DNA of 64,000 nucleotides from Ephydatia muelleri (GCA_013339895.1 JABACO010000004.1:8891213-8955212), one strand, 5' to 3'. Numbered from the stretch's first letter, positions 36,994-51,908 are shown. A program made the numbers and translations. Notes: a model not told the origin generated them from the sequence alone.

Positions 36994-39434
36994 ATGTCGG
37001 GATTTCAAGATACGGGAAAACCATGTGGAGATAACATTACTCAAGCAGAAAGTACACAAAAGCCATCGAATTGCGTACGATGCCAACAAGAACTTCGAAC
37101 GTCAGAAGAGCCATGTTGCGACGAGAGCGGAACACACCGGGAGATGCATGTGGCGTTAAAAAAGTTTAAGCAAAACAGTATAGAAGAAAAGTAAGTGTCA
37201 CAAAGAAGTAACTTAAAATCTGACTTGTTATTCCATTTGTTTTCTTCTACAGTTTTGCTTCATTTCCTCCACACATCACATGTCAGTTGTGTTCTAAGCC
37301 CTACAAAGAACCCAGAATTCTTCCATGTCTCCACTCTTTCTGTGGGCAGTGTCTGCACAAGGAAATAGAGAGGTCTGGGACCAAGCAGAACATGGAGTGT
37401 CCTACCTGTCAGAGAAGTATCACCATACCAGAGGGTGGAGTCAACACTATACCTCAGAACCTCCATCTTGGCTTTGAAGTGAAGATGGCTCGGTGCATCT
37501 CCAAGATTGGCAATGATAGTGAAAAGACATGTGATGCTTGCATTGATGGAAGCACGGGGCCTGCAGTGGTGTTCTGTTGCACATGTCATCATCTTCTTTG
37601 CAAGCCATGCCATGACCACCACAAACGTAATAAGATATTGCAGCATCATCAGATGGTTGGGCTAGACAAGGAGTCACTCAATGTACTTCCATCAATAATG
37701 AAACCAATTACCAAACGATTCTGTTCCCAACCTGATCATGAGATAGAAGAGTTGGAGTACTACTGTGAGACTTGCCAATTGCTGACATGCAGAGACTGTA
37801 CCCTCGGCCTCCACAAGGACCACAGGATTGATGAGGTGTGCAATATTGCAAACGTCCACAGAGATGCCATGAGGGAGGCACTTGTGTGTGCTCAAGATGT
37901 GACCTCAAAGCTAACCGAGGCATTTGATGCTAATGACAAGATGGCAGAACAGGTTGGAACTTCCAGAGAGAATTCCACACTGATCATAACCCAAGCCTTT
38001 GAACAGCTCCACCAAATCATTGAGGAAAGGAAGAAGGCGCTTTTATCAAATGTGGAGGCCATTTCACTTTCCAAGACCACAGCTCTGGCCCTCCAAATTG
38101 AAAAGTTGATGAAGATGCAAGATGAGATTGATCGCTACACTGAGATGACCTCCCTCATCCTCCAGACCCACACTGACCATGAGATGATAGCACTTGGAGA
38201 TCTGCTACCCACTGAACTGAAGGCCACCCTGAAAAGGATTGAGAATGTTTCCCTCACTCCAAATCAGTCTAGTGATATACATGTGTCCCTGCATACAGAT
38301 ACTCTTATTAAGGAACTCTCCATATTTGGTGATATAATGGACTCATCCCCATCTCCATCACAAAGCACATGGTATTCTAAGTTGGTGGCCAAGGTGAATG
38401 AAGTTTATGGTGTTAAAGTGGAGACCATGACCTCAAAGGGAGAGAGGTACACATTTGGTGGTCTACAGGTGAAGGCTGAGTTGAGGCCCAAGTCACAAGA
38501 TGGAGCAGTTATCCCAGGAGAGGTGGAGGACCATGGGGATGGTACCTACACCATCACCCTCACCCCTCAGACTGCTGGTCCTCACCAGCTCCTCATCACA
38601 ATGGATGGTCAACATGTACAAAAGAGTCCCTGTGACCTTTATGCGAGAAGGAAATACACTATCCTATGTAAACCAGAGCAAGTGATCAATTGTAGTGGTG
38701 GTCCATCAGGTATTGCCATCCATGACAGTGGAGACATCTATGTATCTTGTTGGAGAGATAACACCATTCGTGTGTTTGACCAAGCTGGCCAGCAGAGGAG
38801 AACCATAGGTAGTAGTGGGAGTGGTGATGGTCAGTTCAGTGGTCCACGTGGATTATTCATCAAGGGGGATGTGATTTATGTTGCTGATTATGGCAATAAT
38901 CGCATTCAGAAGTTGACAACAGGAGGACAGTTCTTGCAAAAGTTTGGATTAGGTCAAGAACAGTTTAATAAACCATACTCAGTTATTGTTGACCAAAGAG
39001 ATAGGTTGATTGTTGCTGATCACTGGAATCACAGAGTAGTACTATTAGATGAAGCTGGCACCTGGCTAAGTACCATAGAAGATAATGACCATCCTTTCAA
39101 GAAACCATTTGGCCTTGCCTTGGACCCTCAAGGGAACATCCATGTTGCAGCCGTTAATTCTAACTGCATCAAAGTCTTCACACCTGAGGGGACCTATGTC
39201 AGATCATATGGGGATGTAAAGTGTCCAGCTGGCATAGTGATTGACGAAGAAAGTTACAGTCTAGTTAATGAGTCCGGTGGTAACTATTGTCTTTCTATCT
39301 TTGATTCTCAAGGATACAAGGTCCACACAGTTGGCAATCTCAGTAAACCAAGAGGTGTTAAGCTAGATCCTAAGAGTGGTAGTGTGTATGTAGCAAACTC
39401 TGGTGCTGACACTGTATTGAAGTTTGTTATGTAA
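36994..39434 (+). CDS. TRIM-NHL protein, copy E (full length)
   Basis: Exons 36994-37190 and 37253-39434 with a 62-bp GT-AG intron encode 792 residues. RING, two B-boxes (CDAC ... CCTCHHLLCKPCHDHH, then CSQPDH ... CETC ... CRDC ... HKDH), coiled coil, filamin repeat and NHL propeller are all present, as in copy C. One blade lost four residues (KFGLGQEQF in place of KFGQFGSGQGQF). The C-end differs from the other copies (VYVANSGADTVLKFVM). It shares YSKLVAKV with copy A and VNSNCIKV with copy B. The predicted role is an E3 ligase with a target-binding propeller. It is the last copy in the array. Confidence 0.93.
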
Positions 39435-39493
39435 TGTTTTTATATTTCCTATTATTCACTTCCTTGTAAGTTTGATGACAATGTTATGCTAAA

Positions 39494-40310
39494 CACATGT
39501 AAAGTGCACCACCAGCCACAGAAATTAACTCAGCACTGAGTCAGCAGTAGCAAGAATGGTATAATCTTAAAGCAGAACATGCACAATATATAGAATAATG
39601 GTCTTCTGAATCATTCTAAATGTTTCTAGGTATGTGTGCATGTCAGGTGCCTGCTTAGCACCTAAGATGTAGACTTCTGGCACTATACTCATTGTTGTTG
39701 TAGGCAAATGGCAGTCATCCAACATGAGCTGCTGCTTTCCCTTTCTTCAGCATATGATTCATCTGCTCTTGAACTTCTTGCTGGAAGTGTGCTAGTATCC
39801 TCCTAAGTGGGACTCTTGCTGGAGACCACCGTGTTTATTTGATGACAGGCCTGCTTGGTCAGCCGGGGGTCTTGATGAATCGGTCTCTTGCGTGTCGCAC
39901 TGTCTCTTCAAAGCGAGGCTTGATGAATCCTGGGAATTCAGAATCTGCGGACTCATTGAAGATAGGGATTGCACACTCGTCCATCTCATCTGAAGCTGGG
40001 TCTTCCAGGGATGCCACAATGCACACCTTTGCTCTCCTCTCTCGCTCTGCTTCCATATTGCCTGCAGTGATTCTGGTTCTGGTTCAGGACAGTTGTCGGC
40101 CTTTTCTGTCTAGCAACGATGACTGACACGGGAGAGGTGATGAAGTCCAGTACCCGAATAGATATCTCAACAGAACATGCACAATATGGTCTTCTGGATC
40201 ATTCTAAACGTTTCTAGGAATGTGTGCATGTCATGTGACTTGCTGGCATTGATGCCACGCCCCTATGTCCAGAACCCTGTGTCATAGTCCATTGTATGGG
40301 AATTACACTA
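39494..40310 (-). mobile_element. Internally deleted Ty3/gypsy element, unit E
   Basis: An LTR piece (39494-39690, starting TGTAAAGTGCACC), about 420 bases of the RT-upstream linker (39725-40145, minus strand, with EDPASDEMDECAIPIF), and a second LTR piece (40150-40310) lie in the order expected for a minus-strand element. All other coding domains are gone. Confidence 0.7.
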
Positions 40311-40449
40311 GAATGCTAGAGGTGTGGCCATTTGATGGTCCTGGAACAACATTAGTTATCTTGTATTCATTCGTATTAATATACGTCCTCCTCCCCAGAC
40401 CTTGCCCTGCTGTGTGGGATGGGCACACCTCATATATTATTGCTCCAGG

Positions 40450-40862
40450 TGTGTATGTGTGTGTGTGTATGTGTATTTGTGTGTGCGTGTGTGTGTGTGT
40501 CTGCATGTGCATGTGTGTGCCATGCGTTCATTTCAGTGTGCATGCGTGTGCATGTGTTTGTGAGTGTGTGTAGTGTGTATGTCTGTGTGTATGTGTGTAT
40601 GTGTGCATATGTATGTGTGTCTATGTATGTGTGTGTATGTGTGTGTATGTGTATGTGTATGTGTGTGTATGTGTATGTGTGTATGTGTGTGTGTCTGCAT
40701 GTGCATGTGTGTGCCATGTGTTGATTTCAGTGTGGATGCGTGTGCACATGTTTGTGAGTGTGTGTAGTGTGCATGTAGTGTATGTCTATGTGTGTGTGTA
40801 TGTGTGTGTGTATGTGTGTGTATGTGTGTGTATGTGTATTTATGTGTGTGTATGTGTGTATG
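40450..40862. repeat. Degenerate GT-rich block, unit E
   Basis: Imperfect TGTGTATGTGTG sequence containing an internal duplication of about 240 bp (CATGTGTGTGCCATG at both 40507 and 40704). Confidence 0.9.
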
Positions 40863-42783
<1,921 letters not shown>

Positions 42784-42784
42784 C

Positions 42785-43225
42785 TTGTTCATGGATGGGA
42801 CAGGAAAGCCAGCAGTCTTCGACATTAAGGTCCTATCACCACTTACTCCTGTATCTCTGAACAATGCCAGTACATCTGTGGTGGCAGCAGCCTATGCTGC
42901 AGAATGTAGAAAGCATTACGCTGATGACACCAGGTGCCAGGAGTTGGGATGGATGTGTATCGATCCCTTTAGCTGTGGAAACATATGGCAACAGGCCGAG
43001 GCTCAGGGTGTTTTTTCATGGCTTGCTTTTCTGCTTGCTATCAGCCAGGCCATCCCCAAACCCAAAATGCTGGCTGAAATCTATGGCCGCCTCAACATGT
43101 CAATGGTGAGGTTTATGCCAAGGGCCACCATGGGAAGGATCTCTGTGCCTTTAACAGTTGAGGCCTGTGATGCATACACAGCACACCCTTTCACATCTGG
43201 CCCACAGGCTTTCCATTACAACTAA
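42785..43225 (+). pseudogene. LINE-like C-terminal fragment 1
   Basis: It starts within KPAVFDIKVLSPLTP, continues with a conserved CRKHYADDTRCQELGWMC block, and ends in EIYGRLNMSMVRFMPRATMG. The same blocks recur in the copies at 44077 and 45299. The upstream part of the polyprotein is absent. Confidence 0.7.
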
Positions 43226-43925
43226 CCAAACCATGTCCCGATCTAATATGGTCGACTTAACATGACACTGGCTAAAGCCAACTCCAGTGTTATATTGAGT
43301 AGAATTGCATTATAGATTTAGATGAGTGGGGTAGTTATTATTGTGTACGTGTATACTATTTTAATTGCTATTCATTATTTTGCTGTTATTATTTTTCTCA
43401 TACATACATATACAAAAACAACACTATATTAAGAATACAACATATTATTCCCTAAGGCACAACCTAATAGCAGTTAGGATAGTGGGAGCTCCCTGTCCAG
43501 GATGGCTTAGGCAATGGAACGAACCAGTGCTATATTCAACCGACTGTAAATTTTCTGCCAAAACTGCTGATTTAGGGGAGGATTGGCGAATGGTCAGGTA
43601 GGATGCTAGCCTGGAGAAGGTATCATGGGCCTCCTTGCCCTGTAAGCCCACTCAAATGATCCCAAATCATGGGGACGCACACACACCCAATGCCATATGT
43701 CTCCACAGCTAACGAAATGCAGGACCAGCCCAACTTGGCATGGCTGAATCCTATGGAGCCTTGGGTGAAGAGGCCTCTGCCATCATCTCTTCTATCACCT
43801 TGAGACTTGCCACCTCCACGTGCAAGCCAAAATTGGTGGTGCTCAATGACATTATGGCCGGTTGAATGTTCACCGGGTTCATGCCAATGCCATGGCTATT
43901 CTTTCAAGGATAGCATCACCAGCAC
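43226..43925 (+). pseudogene. LINE-like C-terminal fragments 2 and 3 (heavily decayed)
   Basis: A second short end, GRLNMTLAKANSSVILSRI, follows at about 43249-43310. A third degenerate copy at about 43660-43925 shows AESYGALGEEASAI, RLATSTCKPKLVVLNDI and NAMAILSRIASP in shifting frames. AT-rich, AATAAT-like sequence follows to 44076. Confidence 0.55.
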
Positions 43926-44076
43926 AAAGCAGGACATATTGCATTTGGGCTGTGTATTTCTAAAATAGTAAATGATAATAATAATATCAGCCATAAATAA
44001 TTAATAATGTGTTTGATTTATTGTGATATATATGATGAATAAAAATAATAATAATAAAATAATAATAAATACATAA

Positions 44077-45245
44077 ATGCCTTGGTCCTTCTACGGCTGT
44101 GTGGCTCCTTTTGTAAACTGGCCAATCTTGCTCGAGCTACCCCACCCTCTCTATCCATCAAGGCTTTGGAGCTTTTTGACATTGATGTCCTGCCATTGTT
44201 TTTCTCAGTACACCGCAGTAGACACCTCTGATGAGGCTTGGTTGCAGGCTCAACTCAGTCTTAGTCGTGGGGGTCTTGAGTTGTGGTCTCTATCATCTCA
44301 TGCTGCTGCAGCTTACATTGCTTCCCTTTGTTCTTCGGACTTTAGTTCCCTCTCTAGTTTGCATCTCACCTCAGCAATTGTGAAGTTTCACTCCTCTGTT
44401 TCACCATCTGATGTGGTTTCAGTAGAGAGCCTTGCACAGTGGCCTCCAATACAGAAAGCCTTATCTGCCAAGATTGACGACTTCCAGTTTAACCAGCTCT
44501 TCAACTCATCTTCCTTGGCAGACAGGGCCCGCCTTTTGTCCATTTCATCTCCCCATGCTTCGTTGTGGTTGTCAGTTGTCCCTTCCGAAGGTCTAGGCCT
44601 TCATTTAAATCCTGACCAGTTCCAAGTGGCCATCAAGTGGTGGCTTGGTCTTGACACATCTGGGGGATCACTGTGCTCCTTATGTCCAGACACTGTGCTC
44701 GATCCATTAGGCCATCATGCCTCCACATGTAAGCGTGGGGGTGATGCTGTGTTTCGCCACTATAGACTTCGCGATGTTGTAGCGGAGTCATGTAGGTTGG
44801 CCCACCTGAGTGTTAAAGTTGAGGCCGGAAATAACCTAACACCAGACCACAGTCATACAAGACCAGCTGATGTCCTTGTCCAGAACTGGTCCAGAGGCAG
44901 GCCAGCAGCCTTCGACATCTGTGTGACCTCACCGCTTATACACTTACTTTGTCAGAAGCGGGGGTTTGTGCAGGTGCCGCAGCCCAGGCTGGAGAGGTCA
45001 GGAAGCACTCAGCTAATGATGACAAATGTGGAGATCTGGGTTGGTTTTGTGTCCCCCTGGTGACTGAAACATATGGAGCATGGGGACCTGAGGCCAAGGC
45101 CTGTTTCTCCCAGCTGGCTTCGAGGCTTTCCGTCAGGCTTCAAAAGCCCAAATCAGTCATTCTACACGAACTATATGGTCGCTTAAACACATGTCTCGTT
45201 CGTTGTGTTGCTACGGCCATATTAAGTAGGATCCAGTCCTCGTAA
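44077..45245 (+). pseudogene. LINE-like polyprotein C-terminal region, copy 4
   Basis: The visible order is LSRGGLELWSLSSHAAAAYI, VVPSEGLGLHLNPDQF, WWLGLDTSGG, a Cys/His block (CSLCPDTVLDPLGHHASTC), the RPADVLVQNW strand and AAFDICVTSPL, then a frame change at about 44947 into SEAGVCAGAAAQAGEVRKHS and YGRLNTCLVRCVATAILSRI. This is the region after the reverse transcriptase of a LINE-like family common in non-bilaterian animals. The PAD ... FDICV pattern looks like a restriction-endonuclease fold. No reverse transcriptase core is present. Confidence 0.65.
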
Positions 45246-45298
45246 CTTTTTCCTGTGTTTATTCTTGTATGAAATAATGTTATAGTTATTTATCTATC

Positions 45299-46505
45299 AT
45301 GCTACTGATAGAAGAATTTGGAGCACTTGATCCTCAAGTAGCTTTAATGCTACTTCGCACTTGTAGTGGCTTTTGCAAACTATCTCATCTGGCTCGCGCT
45401 ACTCCACCCTCGCTCTACGTCAAAGCTCTGGAGCTTTTCGACCAGGATGTTAGAAGTTGTCTGTCTCAGAGTACTTCGGTAGACATGACTGATGTATCAT
45501 GGAATCAGGCCCAGCTAAGTTTGAGTAGAGGTGGTTTGGGTATGCGCTCTCTTATGCTTCATGCTCCAGCTGCTTACATTGCCTCTGTTTGTTCATCCGG
45601 CTATGGCCTCCAGTCTCTTACCCACCTCACCCATGCTATGGAGATGTTCAATGTATGTGTAGCACCAGCTGATAAGATTTCGTTGGACTCCCTCGCATCT
45701 TCCAACATAAATCAAAAGATGCTGTCATCCAAACTGGATGATTATCAACTTCAGGGCATATTTAACAGGTCCTCAGTTGCTGATAGGGCACGCCTATTAT
45801 CCATCTCTGCCCCTCATTCCTCTTCTTGGCTTTCGGTTGTGCCATCAGAAGGCCTTGGGCTCCATTTCGAACCAAACCAATACAATGTAGCCCTTAAATG
45901 GTGGCTAGGTTTAGACACATCATGTGGCTCTAGTTGTGCATTCTGCCCAGATTCTATCCTGGATCCACTAGGCCACCATGCGTCCACGTGCAAACGAGGG
46001 GGAGACGCAGTTCATCACCATAACCTGCTGCGAGATGTGTTTGCAGATTCCTGCCGCCTGGCTCACCTTCCTGTCAAGCTCGAAGTAGGTAATAATTTAA
46101 CTCCAGACCATGACCACAGTAGACCCGCAGATGTCCTCGTCCACAATTGGTCACTGGGCAAGACTGCAGCCTTTGACTTCTGTGTGACCTCTCTGCTTAA
46201 TTCACTTATCCTTTCGGAAGCGGGAGTGTCTTCAGGAGTGGCGGCTCAGGCCTCAGAGATAAGAAAACACAACAGTAATGATGCTAAATGTGTGGAATTA
46301 GGTTGGGTGTGCATCCCTTTGGTTGTCGAGACGTACGGAGCATGGGGTCAAGAGGCAGTTAAAACTTTTGCGCAGTTGGCATCCAGGCTGGCAATTGCAG
46401 CTCCAAGCCTAAATCAGTCGTCATAAATGAGATTTACAAAAGGCTTAACACCTGCCTCATGAGATCCATTTCTTCGGCTATCCTCACCAGGATTGTGCCC
46501 TCATG
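45299..46505 (+). pseudogene. LINE-like polyprotein C-terminal region, copy 5
   Basis: This tandem paralogue of the preceding copy begins further upstream (LLRTCSGFCKLSHLARATPP, the usual sequence just after the RT domain) and is open for 375 codons through LDPLGHHASTCKRGGDAVHH, RPADVLVHNW and AAFDFCVTSL. A one-base loss near 46393 shifts the frame before SKPKSVVINEIYKRLNTC. AT-rich sequence with TAAATAAATA runs to about 46640, reminiscent of a LINE tail. Confidence 0.65.
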
Positions 46506-46509
46506 AATT

Positions 46510-48307
46510 GTTATGTGTATGTAATTGTGCGTCAGTGTATTTTATATTGCATATCTTTTGAATTGCCATGTATTAATATAATTAATTAATATTATTTTAT
46601 ATGTTTATTTAGAATAAATACATAAATAAATAATATTATTATAGGCTGTAACAACTAAATATGTGGTTCCTTTATTCCTTACTCTGAGTTCTGCAATGCC
46701 CATCGGGAGGCTTTCAACATAAAGAGGAGCAAGACTTCACCTCTGCATTCCTCAGTGAGGTATGTCATGATGTGTCTACAGAACCCCCTTTGCGGTGAGT
46801 ATACCTTATTACTAGCTGATAAGTCTGCAAATGGAGAAGTTGGAGCTCGACTTGATGTTAACGTTGCTGCTTACATTTCTGGGGAGAAGAACGCCATATT
46901 GACTACTTCGATGTCAGTGTATTTAACCTATTTGCTCAATCCTATCATTGCCAATTCCTCTTTGTCAAATTGTTACAGGAAACATGAACAAGTAAAAAAA
47001 GCGGGTCGGAATATGAAGAATGAATGCGATTGAACATGGATCATTTTCACCTTTGGTTCTCTACAACTGAAGGTATATGGGCCCATGCAATAGCGACCAT
47101 TCTACAAAAGAATTGCATCACTAATCGCTGAGAAACGACAAACAACAATCCCTTGTATAGCTATAACTTTAACCTGTGAAGAGAATAAGAAAAACCAAGG
47201 GATCACTTTGATGAACATCTTGCAATGATGACACACTTCCCATTGTGTGCCTTAAGGCTTGTACACTGTCCTGTCCAAACCATGCACGTGACCATACATG
47301 TGGCGGTACTTTTTTTTTTTTCTGTTTACTTTTGCTAAGCAAAGGTCAACTTTATAAGCTCATGCCCGCTAGAATCGTGTGGATGGGAGGGGCACATACC
47401 TTTATCAGTTATTCATAACCCCCTCCGCCCCTAGCTCCATGCATAAATATATGTCAACAGCTATAGAGTTGCAACACGCAACACCACTGACGACAAAACA
47501 TTTTCACGTGAACCAGAGTAGCTAGGAGAACATGGTACTCCCAGGAGTAAGTTAATTATTTGTATAATTTGATACGTATGACGGGGATCGAGGACCATGC
47601 CGCTAAATGCATGGATAAGGGCGCCGCGATGTTGTTACCACCGCATCTGGATCTGCGAAAATAATGTTTTAGTTGTAATAATATTCTAGGGATAGAAAAG
47701 CAACGGTAATTATTGCATGCGTGAAATCAGTGCATCGTCAGGTTAATTTCAGTGAGTAGGAATTGATAATAGTTGCACACCGAAACATTGGGCTCTAGGC
47801 AGGCATGGGTGCTGGGGCCCGAAAGGTTGTAATAAATCACCTTTAGCAAAAGCTGATATGAGTCGTTTCAGTGCCTGACTGATTTGGCGTATATACATGT
47901 ATGAAGCAACAGGGCGGGTTATTTCTTAATTACCTGCCAGAAGGCGGGTCACTACCGTAGACCCGCCCCTAAGTCGTACGTACTATAGCCGCAATTGTCC
48001 AATGACTACGCTATGCATGTATACTCTAACATTTGTACAGCAAGTTAGAACTGTCATCAATATACTCGAGAGGCCCGCATTGATGTGATCGTGAAAGGGC
48101 TAAACTTTCTGACTGCTCACCAGGCCATTGCCCACTCCCTCAGTCTGCATTCATCGATCTCAATATCATGTCCATGTAACCAAGTTTGAGGAGAATCACG
48201 TGAAGTATCGGTGGATCTTTCGTATCTTGGATACAAGCCACTTCAGCATATTGAAAATTCGCTATTTCAAGCCGGCGTGCATATGCATGCCGGCATGCAT
48301 ATGCACG
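46510..48307. other. Intergenic stretch, no recognised gene
   Basis: A 92-codon plus-strand frame at 46755-47033 has no family I recognise. CCGGCATGCATATGCACGCCGG-type palindromic sequence occurs at about 48272-48311, next to the Ginger insertion. Nothing else is supported. Confidence 0.4.
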
Positions 48308-48311
48308 CCGG

Positions 48312-51300
48312 TGTAGTAGGATAGCTTGTCCCCCCCCCCTCCAAAAAAAATTGTCCGGCGGACAACGGGTACTAGCATACGTTGTCCCCTCACGGACAAT
48401 TATTCCTAGGATTACCTGTCCGCTTTAGGATTTGCTGTCCCCCCACTACAACCACGTACCATAGTGCGTGCGTAGTTAAATACCCAGAACGTTCGATCGG
48501 GAACCTACATGTACATGTAGCTGTGTAGTATTGTAGGTACGCGTGTGTCGTGAGACTCAGAGGATTAATGTAACACGCACATTCAGATACTTAGTACTAC
48601 TACGAAACAGTTCTTTATTTTCTTGCTTGACGGACTATCGATTAATTCCTCATACAGAAGTGCCATAGTCATACACAAATAGAATCATGCCACCACATGC
48701 AGTCACACTGTTCATTTCTTTGCGCACAGCCTGCACTGCCACGAGGAGCTCAGTTCATTTCTTGTGACCCGTTCACACTTCTTGTGAAACTGCTCTTTGC
48801 AGTGAGAGCACTGGATCATTCTTCCAGCTGGAAGATCACTTCTCTCTTCTCTCTATCCAGCAAGTGTCCAGATGTCGCATTCAACTTGTCTGATTCACTG
48901 TGAACTGTGGCCTTGCCTTAAGAGTAGAAATAGAAAATATGTATCATTGGACACAATTATTTATGCAGCTAAACAATACAAAAGTATTTACTAAATATTC
49001 AGAAATGCATAACATTTATAGCTTACATTTTAAAGGTGAAAGGTGTGCTGGAATTTGTTTTTGTTTCATTCCATTCTTTTCTTGTGTCATATATCCATTC
49101 ACAAAGCGCATCCAAATCAGATGCTGTCATCAAGTAATATACATTATCCATGAATGTGACCTGTCTTATATGGATGTAACTTTGCAGGTCTTCATCCAGT
49201 AAGATAAGAGATCAACCTCCCTAACAATCCGGAAATCCTCTTGGTAATCCACAGTTTTCTTGAATTCCACAAAGCTTTTGTACAACCCATCATCACAAAT
49301 GACAAAATCACCCCCATGTACCTCCATTAATGGATGCTCTTTATTGTAATGATGACTCTGTAGCCATAAATCTACCATCAAATCCCTGCTTAATGCAAAC
49401 TCACCTTCATTGAAATGCAAACTTGAGGGTGTAAGAGAAAAAGAATGTAAAGTTAAAATTTAAAAAGGTATCTGTCTTTTGCTTACATCAAAATCATCTT
49501 CATCAGCAGAGTAGGAGAAATTAGCAGCACCTGTTCTCCATAAACGCAGCAGGTGGGAGGAATACAGTTGGTCTTTAAGAACAGAATTTGTTGTATCTAA
49601 CAGATTTGCATCTTGTCTTACTTGCTTGCTATGAGCATGTTCATCATCAAAAAATGTAATACTTTTCTCATTCAATATTATATTTTCATCCCTGCTGCCC
49701 ACCACCTGTTTTTCACCCAGGTTTTGACTTGAGCCATTGCTATACTCTGTTTTTCTTTCATGAAAAGGTTTCAGTCTGCTTTCATTAATGTTGTTTGCAA
49801 GTTGTTTTCCATCACTCAATTTTCTGAGCCTGTACAATCCTTTAATTCTCATGAATGTTTACAATTGCATAAGGCCCTGTCCACCGTTCATCTGTTTTAC
49901 CTCCCGCCCTGCTTAAATTCCGCATGTTTTTCACAAGCACAAGATCCCCTATCTGATATTTTTCAGGTGTGCATTGCTCATCATTTTGCTTTTTCTGTGC
50001 TTTTTTAATGTTCACATCAACTTTAGGAAATAATTCCTTCTTAATATTCTCAAGTTGCGTAGTGTATAACTGCACTGTGTCATTCTCCACATGCAATTCA
50101 TCTACTACTGATCCATCTTGATCGTGATCAATCAGTTGAAGTTGCACAGGAAGCACTGCTTCTCTGCTATACATCAAATAAAATGGTGTAAACTTAGTTG
50201 AAGCATGCATGGACACTGGTGCGATAGGAGAACAATATAGATTCAATGTACTCATCCCAATCATCCTGTTCAGTATTGATATACTTTACTATAGCTTTGG
50301 TTAAGGTTTGGTTCATTCTTTCATCCAGTCCATTCGTTTGGGGGTGATAGGCACTAGATACCCGGTGTTCAACAATGCTATTTCAAAAAGCTTTTTGTTG
50401 AGGGAATTAACAAATTCACGGCCTTGGTCTGAAATGCAAACATGAAAGCAACCAAGCCGTGTAATAAGAGACAGAAGAAAGTGTGCTACTTCTTCAGCTG
50501 ATTTTGTTGGAAGGGCTTGAGCCTCTGGCCACTTGGAAAAATAGTCAATGCATGTAGCGAGATATCTAAAAACAATATCAGGTCGTGACTTGTAATATAA
50601 ATTATGCCATTTAAGTACCTGCATTTGTATATGAAGCATTATTAAAATACTATTATTAACAACAGCTTAGACTATTTCTGCAATGGCAAAGGTATTGTCA
50701 CTGATGTGGCATTGGCCTAACAGTAAAAGACACTAACGTATTATGGTCTTTGTGTCTGAAGAAGAAACATGTTTGTGTGTCTTGTGCTATTCTTGTATAC
50801 TTATGAATGAACTGGTTTTACTCAGCAGGCACAGTGGCAATACTAGCTGCAAACGTGGTCTGGGTTAAGCTATCAAGCATGCATAACAGTATTTTGTTCA
50901 CAAACAAACTACTAGTAGCAGAATGCACGAAATAAATAGAACATACCTATTTCCTCTGCGTGTAAGTTTAAGAGGGCCAACAAGATCGATCCCAATTTGA
51001 TGCCAGACTTCGGTCTTAACGGGAATCGGATGTAGCACTGCGGTCTCCTTAATCATCTTAGGATTGGCCTTTTGCCACTGTTCACACGTGCATGTTAACA
51101 TACTCCTTAATATGCTTGGTCATATCGCGCCAATAAAAGTGCGAACAGATTTTCTGAAGAGTCTTGTCGCGTCCAAAATGCCCACCGCCTTTTAGGAACA
51201 TGTGAAACCGGTAAAAATAATACGCGACTGTTAACCCAAATGATTATAGCATCGTGACCAGAGAGTCTGTCGTGACTCACCTAACTTCTGATCGTGACAT

Positions 51301-51822
51301 GACGTGATCACCTTCATTTGGCTCTCTTTATCTACGATCCACTGCTTTGCTGTTGAGTCTGCCCCATCTTCCGTAAAATAGAGCAAGCCGTCTCTTAACA
51401 CAAAACTGCATGTTCTCCTGCGAATCGCTCTCTTGTCATTTTTGGTAGCATTTGGACGATACTCGCTGTCCTTGAGATATCTGTAGATATCGTTGTACAA
51501 TTGAATCTCTTTCTGCTCTGTCATTCGCACTTAGAATTTGTCATGCACACGCTGTTCATCTGTTCCAAACACGTGAGAGAAGTGAGGTGTTATACGGTAT
51601 ACTAATAGAAAGAAATCAGTGTTTGCGTCTTGCAGTCGAGTCGGTTGGTGAGATCTAGCATCCTAAAGCAGTTGCAACTTTAAGCGCGTGTCTAACCCAC
51701 TAATGATGAAACATATAACGAGGGGGACAAGCTATCCTAAAGGCGGACAACGTATACTAGGATAGGGTGTCCGCAGGGGGACAGCCTATCCGGGGGGACA
51801 AGCTATCCTGTATCCTGTTACA
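48312..51822 (-). mobile_element. Ginger1-type DNA transposon, 3511 bp
   Basis: The left terminus is TGTAGTAGGATAGCTTGTCC. The right terminus in reverse complement is TGTAACAGGATACAGGATAG followed by CTTGTCCCCC. Both fit the TGTNR ends described for Ginger1. The flanks are CCGG on each side (48308-48311 and 51823-51826), a 4-bp target duplication. Subterminal GCGGACAACG/TTGTCC motifs recur at both ends. The interior encodes a gypsy-like integrase without reverse transcriptase or LTRs, the defining Ginger arrangement. Confidence 0.88.
49166..51530 (-). pseudogene. Ginger integrase/transposase (multi-exon, frameshifted)
   Basis: Exons on the minus strand: N-terminal region from 51530 (EIQLYNDIYRYLKDSEYRPN), zinc-binding part (GGGHFGRDKTLQKIC, CEQWQKANPK at about 51050-51195), catalytic core (EVWHQIGIDLVGPL at 51000; ATCIDYFSKWPEA and ISDQGREFVN at 50313-50570; YHPQTNGLDERMNQTL at about 50290-50345), and a GPY motif region (RWTGPYAIVNIHEN, then GLYRLRKLSDGKQL at 49842-49950). 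Introns with GT-AG borders include about 50567-50943. The D, D and E catalytic positions are all visible. Frame breaks occur near 51088, 50370 and 50205 (a duplicated TGCA), so this copy is probably inactive. The C-terminal exons (49166-49852) are not assigned to a domain. Confidence 0.8.
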
Positions 51823-51826
51823 CCGG

Positions 51827-51846
51827 CATGCATTTTGACTATAAGG

Positions 51847-51908
<62 letters not shown>

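Noticed and set aside
46755..47033. A 92-codon frame in the intergenic region
   Set aside because: No recognised domain, no splice-linked neighbour and no repeated copy in the window. It is left unannotated as a gene.
47531..47551. A possible short first exon (ATGGTACTCCCAGGA followed by GTAAGT)
   Set aside because: A start codon next to a donor-like site is weak evidence, and no downstream exon could be linked to it.
48312..51822. Reading the integrase at 49166-51530 as part of a Ty3/gypsy retrotransposon
   Set aside because: No reverse transcriptase, protease, gag or LTR is present. The inverted TGTAR ends and CCGG duplication fit Ginger1.
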